The position numbers were made by a program, and so were the translations under genes. A stretch of 64,000 bases of DNA from Acheta domesticus. Its lineage: Eukaryota; Arthropoda; Insecta; Orthoptera; Gryllidae. Positions within the stretch are counted from its first letter, which is position 1, and each line of letters starts with the position of its first letter. The notes under the pieces were generated by a model, which made no database searches, was not told the origin of the DNA, and saw only the letters and a list, made by a program, of their open reading frames with translations. The stretch is from NCBI GenBank assembly GCA_031308135.1, contig JAHLJT010002630.1, forward strand, positions 100,809,608 to 100,873,607. The letters are read 5' to 3'. Positions 56,344 to 64,000 of the stretch are shown here, piece after piece.

Positions 56344-56493
56344 CTCATAGTATCCAGTCGTAGGTCTGTCATCAAAACAATGAGCTGCAGTCAGGACTGT
56401 ATATTCATCCAGAATGGTTCCTCCACATCTGTGTCCTTTGTTCATAGATCTGTCTGCAATTTACTTGAAGAGATACTTGGAAAGGAAATTCTC
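56344..56493 (-). CDS. gene B exon 3 (catalytic His, +1 frame break)
   Basis: Acceptor TGTTCACAG, donor GAG|GTGAGT, 150 nt. The incoming frame gives EFPFQVSLQV. The catalytic part, RSMNKGHRCGGTILDEYTVL, TAAHCFDD ending GYYE, lies one base on. The spacing from the end of VSLQ to the CGG codon is 37 nt, identical to gene A though the bases differ. The unshifted frame stops at TGA within CTGGATGA. Confidence 0.8.
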
Positions 56494-56691
56494 CTGTGAA
56501 CAGTATTTTTAGACATCCATATTAAACGCGTCTCTTTCAAGACATGCATAGCGAGCTACAAGTTCAATTTCTTGTACTAATGCTACAAGTGAGATTATGC
56601 TCAAAAGTTCAGATAGTCTGCGAATGCAACAAAGGACAGCATCAGCTAGTACTAACATTGATGTGTCATAGTACGCAACTATACTTGGGTT

Positions 56692-56908
56692 TTTATTTCA
56701 TGAGGTGAGGGCCTGTCTTCACGATGGAAGATCTCACGGCATTTCGCGTCGTTCTCGGTCGTGCCGCTAGGAGTCGCATGATCGCCAGAACTGCTCGATA
56801 CGGTCGCGATCATACATCTAACGGTATGACGGAGAAAAATGCGAAATGCCGTGAGATATTCCCTCGTGAAGAAAGACCCTCACGCGCCAAGAAATAAAAA
56901 CCCCAGTA
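56692..56908. mobile_element. palindromic MITE, copy M5
   Basis: TACTTGGGTTTTTATTTC ... GAAATAAAAACCCCAGTA with core GATGGAAGATCTCACGGCAT, flanked by TA on both sides. In gene B intron 2. Confidence 0.75.
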
Positions 56909-57189
56909 TAAATGATTTGTATCCTTCAATTACATAAAATGAAATTAATTTATGCTGTCTAAAAAGTTATGCATGAAACACGTAGTAAAAGTGATTTTAT
57001 TTCACTCATAGGATTGCGTCCCTCCACCTGCCATCCTCGTGTCCCATTCCCTACTCATAAAATTAATGGTGCAAATTAAATGTACCAAAATTAATATTTA
57101 CACTTTTTCGAAGAAAAAATACTAGCAGTTAAACCAATTTCTCCGGACTATGCCCCCGTTGACACATTGATTGGTGATTGGTGGGTGCA

Positions 57190-57690
57190 AAGGTCATTAG
57201 TCCCGTAAGTGTAGTGCATGCTTTTATCGCAGGATGTGGCAGATCATCCCCGGTGGATGATGAAATCCGGCACCGACCTACTCTTTTGCTTGCGAGATTT
57301 TTCCCAACCTGGTAACTCCCACCACCATGGCACCGCCTCAGCAGGGACAAAATATAAGCTCCCGACTTGTGTAGTATTGTACCGCATGTAAGTGTGTATG
57401 TAAGAGGTGATCAAAGGGCAAGGAAGAGAAAGGAAATATCGAGCACGGTCCGTGGACCATTTTCTAGATTACTGCTCCTGCATTCGCCTGGTGTTGATCG
57501 GAGAAACCACAGAAAAGTACCGAACGGAGCAGCTGACCGCCAGAATCGTCCTCCAGTTAGAGACTGAATTCGAACTAGTTATCAAGCTACCGTACTTATG
57601 CGGCCGTTGGGACTCGAACCTAGGACCTCCGGTCGGAAGCAATGACAACCCTGGCCCACCTCAGCCGTCGCCAGTGATGGCTAATACGTG
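57190..57690 (-). mobile_element. SINE-1 copy, minus, near full length
   Basis: 3' end GTAAGTGTAGTGCATGC, body, then CTCCAGTTAGAGACTGAATTCGA and head with minus B-box (GGTTCGAGTCCC at about 57610). A good reference copy of the family. Confidence 0.75.
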
Positions 57691-58139
57691 GGCTGATTGC
57701 TCCATCCCCCTGTTCTGATTACTTTCTTCGTCACGATCAAATAAATATCTATTTATGCACCAAGGGCAATTTAAAAGTTCTAACGATCGAGAGGCAACAA
57801 AAGGTTCGGCGACCTGAAACTCGAGGGCTTTTTGTTTTGTCTGTGATCATTTTAAACTTGTTAACACGTGTAGTATATTCAACATTTTATTTTTAATTAA
57901 TTTTAATTTTCCAGATTCACTCGTTTACTAATTAACTGTATGTTAAATTGGCTCTGTTTCTCTTTTTATATTTTCCTCCTATAATTCCCTGTCATATTTC
58001 CCTTCATAAGAGAGCACATAGAATCTTTCAACTCTCTTCATACTACCCTGGTAACCACAATATTCTCGATTTCCTCGGTAAGTTATACAGTGAATATTGA
58101 GCTCTGTATCGAAGGCAATAACGAGCAATATTGTATCAG
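57691..58139. other. gene B intron 2, no recognised feature
   Basis: AT-rich. Confidence 0.5.
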
Positions 58140-58503
58140 TAATAAATAAGTAAATATATAAATATAAAAATTATAAATAAGTAAATATAAAAATATAAAT
58201 TAGTAAATATAAAAACAAATCAGTAAATATAAAAATAGTCAGTAAATATAAAAATATAAGTCAGTAAATATAAAAATATAAGTCAGTACATATAAAAATA
58301 TAAGTCTGTAAATATAAAAATATAAATCTGTACATATAAAAATATAAATCAGTAATATAAAAACATAAATCGGTAAATATCAAAATATAAATCGGTAAAT
58401 ATCAAAATATAAATCGGTAAATATCAAAATATAAATCGGTAAATATCAAAATATAAATCGGTAAATATCAAAATATAAATCGGTAAATATCAAAATATAA
58501 ATA
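58140..58503. repeat. 22-bp AT-rich minisatellite abutting gene B exon 2 donor
   Basis: Units of TAAATATCAAAATATAAATC plus GG, regular at 58370-58500 and shorter variants before. It ends about 6 bp from the donor GT at 58510-58509. Confidence 0.9.
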
Positions 58504-58510
58504 AACTCAC

Positions 58511-58594
58511 CGTGAACGGCGTTGCGCCCTCCTATCACCAACTTCTCTTGTCTCGTGAGCAAGTAGTCAGGAAGCAGCTTGATGCGCTCCGCCC
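58511..58594 (-). CDS. gene B exon 2 (pro-region and activation site)
   Basis: Acceptor GTGTTGCAG, donor CACG|GTGAGT, 84 nt. It encodes AERIKLLPDYLLTRQEKL, VIGGRNAVH. Two bases differ from gene A; one change gives Asn for Asp after VIGGR. Confidence 0.8.
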
Positions 58595-58849
58595 CTGCAA
58601 CACGCAACCCTGCGCTTCACCACCACTTCACTCCCTTCCTGGAGCTCTTGGTGCGTAAATTAGGCTCCCGACCAAGCGACACTTCAGACGTTCCCGCTGA
58701 ATTTAATATTTTCAGCGCGTACGACTAATACGAACTCTTTGTGTACTTAACTCGTGCTCATAGCGATAGAAATATCTATGCATATCTACGTTGAAATGTC
58801 TTACAGAAAACAGTTTCAATTAGAAATGAGTAATGATGAGTATTCTTAC

Positions 58850-58913
58850 CAACATCCTTGCATGACATAAAAATCACAAAACCCAACAAAATTTGGGGAA
58901 TAAGGCCTTTCAT
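58850..58913 (-). CDS. gene B exon 1 (signal peptide)
   Basis: ATG at 58913-58911 in context AACC-ATG-A, donor GTTG|GTAAGA. It encodes MKGLIPQILLGFVIFMSCKD, a hydrophobic signal segment. Six of 64 bases differ from gene A. Confidence 0.8.
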
Positions 58914-59025
58914 GGTTGGTTAGAAACTGTAATCTGTTCAATCTGAAATTTGATAGTTTCAAATTGAAAACTATCGTCTGTATTCCTTTTTTCGCCTCTG
59001 CCTGTGTAAGAGAGGTGGCCAGTCG

Positions 59026-59036
59026 TTCTTATATTC
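59026..59036 (-). promoter_or_regulatory. TATA-like box of gene B
   Basis: The minus strand reads GAATATAAGAA about 115 nt upstream of the ATG, aligned with the gene A box. The A/B similarity extends to CACATTCCTTTGTTTAATGC (about 59190). Confidence 0.45.
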
Positions 59037-59199
59037 ATACGTCGATATCTCTAGTGTCTCTCGATAATATCACACAAATACTACACAATAAAGTCCGATG
59101 CAGTACATGCCTGTCTTCTTCCTACGCTTTTAATCCAACACGTGAAGGAGAAACGATTAGAAAGAAGCTCCCACATTCCTTTGTTTAATGCTAAGTCTA

Positions 59200-60105
59200 T
59201 TCACCAGTTGATGAACTTTTTATCTGAAAAGCTGTGTTTCTTTTGTTACATTCTTGAATTGTCCTTTACCCCCACTGATTCTGAGTAAATTTATTGACGT
59301 GAATAATTAATCACTCATGTTGATTAGACAGGTCTTAGAGATTATTGGCATTCATCTTTAGCGCATTATTTTTCCAAACAGTGAATGCTGGCTAATTTTT
59401 ATAACGTGATCATTGTCCAAAACAACCGCCAAGTGCCTAAATGCCTGAGTGCCTGAAACCAAATTAAACCAAAAACCTAGTGCCTAAATCAAAGTGTTGA
59501 AGGAGTAAACCTCTCCCTACGTCTTAATGTTTGACATAGGTTTCGAAGCCCACTAAATGACGGAGAATATCCAGACGAAACATTTTCACATTAAGCGACT
59601 TCCTATTAAGTGACAATTCATCTTTATTTCCAAATGCCAGAGTAGTTAAAACAGAATGTTTCTAGCAAGTAGTTAGAATTAACAAGAAAAAATAAGAAAC
59701 AAATTCTATAAAAATTAAACCAATAAAAGTTGATAGACAAGATATAAATACTAGAGAATAACAGGGGAAAAATTAACAGAAGCAATAATAGAGTTGGTGA
59801 ACAACTCCCTAGACAATTAAAGTATTCTCTAGAAAAACATCAAGTCAGCTGTAAAAGAGTCTTAGCCACATGAGAAGTTCAGAATCAAGAGCAAAGAAAT
59901 TCAGCAGTGAAACATAAAAGTTTATAGAAATAAGACAAACTACAAATGCAAAGGATTGTAGACACTGCATCCTGCTTATCGTATGAACAAATGAACAAGT
60001 TAACAAAAGAGATCGATAAGAATAGATATGAAAAACTACGAAGATAAAACTGAAATAGATATTATAAATATCCCAAAATCACTATGTACAATGACTAGTA
60101 AGGCC
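59200..60105. other. no firm feature
   Basis: AT-rich. 59660-60080 has long purine-rich open stretches that resemble decayed LINE coding sequence, but I found no diagnostic motif. Confidence 0.35.
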
Positions 60106-60109
60106 AAAA

Positions 60110-60910
60110 CGGAACGTACTTTCTGGTCTATATTTTCACGCAAAATTATGCGAGAAGTACTCACATTTTCGAAAAATTGTACATGACGTTATTTCAAAAT
60201 CTCTCTTTCAGGAACACATTTGATTCCAGGAAAAAATCTCCATCTTTAATATTTTTGGTTGAGACTAGCACCATTCTCTTAAACTTCCTTCACACTATCC
60301 AACGACAAAACTTAATCAAAAACGATGGAGCCAAATATTTTTATTTTGAAAATGTCCCAGAAGCTTCTTGTATATTAACCACCAAAATTAACATATCGAT
60401 TCAAATTCAAGGGGCCACGCCCATCAGCCAGATTGATTGAGAAATATCAATTTTGGAGAAAATGGAACCAACGGTTTAGCCGCTAGTGTTGTTGGCAGAC
60501 AAACCGACGGACAAATTTTTTCAGACATTCAGACAGACGATTTTTTCGTCATTCGATTTTTTGGTATCAATGATCTACAAAACATGGATTTTGGCTACAC
60601 CAAGTGATAGAGGATTTGTTCTAAATTTAGGAACTGGATTTATCCATTTTTTCGTTACCAGGACCCTGTAAAAAAGAGTTTTTTCTGCCGAAAATTCGCA
60701 GTTTTTTCGCGCATAACATAACTTACTCTGTACTCCGTAGCGAGAAAGTAACTAGTGATGCCACAACAGCACATACTTTCTCGCTCTTACTTTCACGCAT
60801 AAATACTGAAAATACGAAAATCTATCTTTACGGAACAGGTTTCATTAAGGAGAAAATGTCTATTTTCATAATTGTAGTTGCAGGGTGTCGCCGAAAAAAT
60901 GCAAATGTTG
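60110..60910 (+). repeat. family F-related segments
   Basis: 60110-60750 has TTTTCACGCAAAATTATGCG, ATGACGTTATTTCAAAATCTCTCT, GACAAACCGACGGACAA and TTTTTTCTGCCGAAAATTCG. 60765-60910 repeats the start (CAGCACATACTTTCTCGCTC). It is related to 46500-46740 and, inverted, to 50270-50475. Confidence 0.6.
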
Positions 60911-61228
60911 ACTTCACAAAGGTATTTGATTCATTGGAAAATATTTGTGTGGTAAAAGCATGCGCCTTAACGCTAGGGCTGTATAGTCTGGTACATGCAT
61001 GCTCTTCTCCAAAGTAATGAAGCATTTTCGTATAACATAGTACGAAATGATAATTAATCAGCCCAATTACGTTTTTCAGATATTTTTCCATAGAGACATT
61101 GCTTTAACCACACAGAAAGCACTTAATAATTTGATCACTCGTTAACGATTTGAAACACATCTCCATTACGCTGTATTTTATGGGAATCTGGATGTTAAAC
61201 AAAAAAATCGCGGGTGTTTTCCACTCAT

Positions 61229-62553
61229 CCAACTGCCATCTATCGCCGCCCAAAGTACATTTTTTGGACATTTTCTTGATTTTTCGGTTTCCTAATGGTA
61301 GAATGTTAATTTTAGAACATTAAAGAACACTAAAACCTCGCCCTAAATGGCAATTTTCTTTAATAAATTTGGAGCCATTTTAAAGAAAACGTTTAAACGC
61401 TATTAAAAATGCGAAAATTGAAGCTCTTTTTACAGAAAAATTTTGAGTTTTCGAAAAACTTCATTTAAAGTCATTTGAAGCCAGTTAACTCGTAAATACA
61501 ATAATGTGCGTATAAAAGATGTGAGAGATCTTTGAAAAATATTACATTTATGTAATTTTTTCAAAAACAAAAGATTACCCCAAATTGAATTTTGGCATAT
61601 TATAGCGTTATTAGCACTATCCGTTCAAAATAAATGAAGAAATATTTTGGAGCCATTTGTGAGAAAATGTCGTTTGAGCGTTTCTGAAAATGCGGAATTT
61701 TGAGCTAGTTGTTGTAGAACACGGTAGAGTTTTCGAGAAAGTTTACTTGATATTATTTAAAGCATATGTACTCATAAGTATAATAATGTGAAGAAATCAC
61801 CGATAATGTAAATATTAACGATGAGGGGGACAAGTAACAAAAATGATATTTTTGTAATTTTTGAAAAAAACAAAAGAATAGAGCAAAATGGCGTTTATGT
61901 CATCTCATAGAGTACATTAGGCACTATCCACAACTAAAGTTTAAAGAAAAAATTTGGAGCTGTTTTTGAGAAAATCTTGTTTTTGTAATTTTTTCAAATT
62001 TGCACATATTTCACGCAATATTGCGCGAAAACTTCGAAAATTTTCAAAAAAATGTACATGACATTAATGATATAACTCACTTTGGAGAACAAGTTTTATT
62101 TGAACATTATAAAATTCAAACTTTTGCAATTTTCGAAAAGTCAGAGTTAACCGTGAAATGAGACCCACGCCACCTTTATAAGCACATTTTACTCTATTCT
62201 TACAAGAAATTTAAAGAAAAAATTGGAGCCGTTTCTGAGAAAATATTGAAAATGTCCGGGGTGCTTCACGTAAAGTACCCCCAAGTTTTGAAGAAAGTTT
62301 TTCAAAATCGCGGCGCCTCGAGTGGTCGCAGATTGATCGGGGATTGACATTTTGGATGGAATCGCATGTATGATTTGAGCGCTAGTATTGTTCACAGACG
62401 GACGGACGTTTTGAAAAAAACACTTTTTCTGTATCTGGGGATCCCAAAATGTGTATTTCCGTTAAAATCTCGAAATCGCTTTTCCGCAGAATTACATAAC
62501 TTTTCCTATACTACCTATATTACTCCGTATTTACATACGTATACGGGAAAGTA
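61229..62553 (+). repeat. family F copy F4
   Basis: Colinear with F1 and F2, from CCAACTGCCATCTATCGCCG to GTATACGGGAAAGT, including GAAAATGTCCGGGGTGCTTC and AGACGGACGGACGTTTTGAA. Only the first about 65 bp are missing. Confidence 0.75.
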
Positions 62554-63902
62554 ATGAACTTACACTGAAGAATTTGATGTGTAGCGTGACTGGAATATGT
62601 GGTAAAATTTAGAGAGACTCAAAATACTTCCGTTCTTTGTATGGTTATCAGTATTTATTAATGGAATTATCCAAAACGTCGGAACTTCTCCGTGTTGGAA
62701 ATGGACTGTCACGGGTATTGTTGAACCTAAGATGGTATTTTAATGGCCATGTATAAGTCTGCGGATCTTAGTCTAGATCAGTGCTTCAGTTTTCATTTGG
62801 TCTGTGTATACGACTAGCTCTGTCTCTTTCTCTCCGAAGCCAAACAAAACGTAGTGCTGTCCTCATTGCCACTCCGCTCTGTCGGGTCTGACAGTTTTGT
62901 TAACATACTTTTTAGAACGGGTAAATACAACTGACGTTGACGTACACTATATTTTTTTACATTTGTAATGCTAAGACCAAATATTCGACATGTAAAACAT
63001 TTTATTTATTCATGTTAAATATTTTGTTTTTTCATTAATCAGCTAACTTAACGTTTACTTCGCCAATTTATTTTTATCATTCGTTGCTCATATGTAGTTG
63101 ATGTAGATACCTAATCTGTTATGTACATTTTTGTTAATGTTTCATGACCGACTGTAAATACCTTCGTCACTTCTGTGTTATTGTGCGTAAAGTAAACGAT
63201 TTTGCTCCTTTTCTGAATTCTAATTGGTAGGTGTGACATGATGGAGTTCTAATTGCATGCGTGCTATTAACATAGAGATAATCAACGATTTTTCATGAAA
63301 TTAATGTTTAGTTAACTAAACGAAAATAGTTTATAATTGTTAAAATATCAATAGATGTCAAATGATACAGCATAACATGTGTGTGTATACGTGGATCTAT
63401 GAAACGGTAACGAATATTTGTTCTTGATAGTATGAACAAAAGTAATGATTGTAAATATTACATTGAGTTGTGTTGTTGCCTTGATTTGTTTTAAATTGTA
63501 ATGTAATAATGCCATGTGGATAAAAACGAAATCAATCTGTTTAAGTTTAGTAAATTTTTAATTTAAAATACTGTACGTTTCTTAAGAAATGGGCTACCGC
63601 CCTTTTAATTCAAGTATTAAATAGCTATGCAACAGATCTCATGTCTTCTGATGATAGATGAAACCCATCTTCCCGAACCGATGAAATCAACCAACATACA
63701 TTTTCTTCGATCTTTAGCTGGACATTTTAAAACAAAGAGTAGATGTTGGACTCATTGTATTTATTTATTTACATGCTTGTGTATTACTTACTTTTTCTAT
63801 TCATTTGTGAAAAAAGCATGCGTCAATCAATTTTCTCTTCATCAGTAAGAATGCGTAGATAATGCACGCATGAAAATCCGCATTCTTAAGAGGTGAGCAG
63901 AG
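62554..63902. other. no recognised feature
   Basis: AT-rich sequence with short open frames and no motifs. Confidence 0.5.
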
Positions 63903-64000
63903 CGTAGCCACATGATTAAATGTATATACGTAACAGTAAGAACCTTCAAAAATCCTGGTACTTCACTTAAAGTCCTGGTACCTCCGAAAATTGATTTAAA
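63903..64000 (+). mobile_element. left end of a second copy of the 32067-32545 MITE
   Basis: GCCACATGATTAAATGTATA, AACCTTCAAAAATCCTGGTAC match the left end at 32070-32130. The copy runs off the window. Confidence 0.55.

Larger units (their letters stand above)
46189..58913 (-). pseudogene. S1 serine protease gene B (chymotrypsin-like), seven exons, frame-broken
   Basis: Exons: 58913-58850, 58594-58511, 56493-56344, 53597-53506, 51587-51431, 47500-47335, 46386-46189. All have GT/AG borders and phases 1,1,0,2,2,0. It encodes a secreted peptidase with His (TAAHC), Asp (NDIAII) and Ser (GDSGGP) of the triad. Thr fills position 189; the Cys191 and Cys220 positions lack Cys, as in gene A. Defects: one extra base in exon 3, one extra base in exon 5 just before GWG, and an in-frame TGA in exon 7. 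By sequence this is a recent pseudogene, or the assembly has errors. Its introns carry foldback elements, SINEs and a tetranucleotide array. Confidence 0.75.

Overview
The window reads as nuclear DNA of an insect or close arthropod relative. The evidence is AT-rich sequence, short protein-coding exons with GT/AG borders and kilobase introns, tRNA-derived SINEs, TA-targeting MITEs, hAT and piggyBac debris, LINE fragments and long minisatellites. There is no operon-like or prokaryotic organisation. I cannot place the species from the sequence alone.

The cellular coding content is a cluster of three paralogous S1 (chymotrypsin-fold) serine protease genes, all on the minus strand. Gene B (58913 to 46189) has seven recognisable exons: signal peptide, pro-region with a VIGG activation site, the TAAHC exon, a GSNT exon, the NDIAII exon, a VECEA...CT exon and the GDSGGP exon. 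Gene A (37478 to 23444) has six of these; I could not find its GSNT exon. Gene C (8706 to 6749) shows only exons 1 to 3 before the window edge or element-rich DNA. Intron phases (1,1,0,2,2,0) agree between genes. All three are damaged. A and B share a one-base excess at the same place in exon 3. B also has a one-base insertion in exon 5 and an in-frame TGA in exon 7. A has a one-base deletion in exon 7. C has ACG where the start codon should be, has lost the activation motif, and has Lys for the catalytic His.

Region by region. 1-6700: foldback repeats, a SINE containing a solo LTR, a 1.4 kb 21-bp satellite, a GC-rich coding-like block, and a second SINE split by a 1.67 kb DNA transposon. 6700-8710: gene C. 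8975-18500: hAT-like MITE, SINE, a GC-rich LINE with a restriction-like endonuclease, two dispersed repeats, a TIR transposon and a hAT transposase relic. 18600-23440: a MITE, a piggyBac relic, a 1.4 kb dispersed repeat (called F here) and another MITE. 23440-37710: gene A with its introns full of minisatellite, MITEs, a hAT element, SINEs and a LINE reverse transcriptase relic. 37860-46180: SINEs, F with inverted arms, hAT with a nested MITE, and a LINE tail. 46189-59200: gene B with foldback elements, a tetranucleotide array and SINEs in its introns. 59200-64000: two more F-type segments and little else.

The most unusual signals are the shared exon-3 frame break in two otherwise diverged paralogues, and three unrelated minisatellites that each end within about 12 bp of a splice donor in this cluster. 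No prior description of either was or could be checked here.
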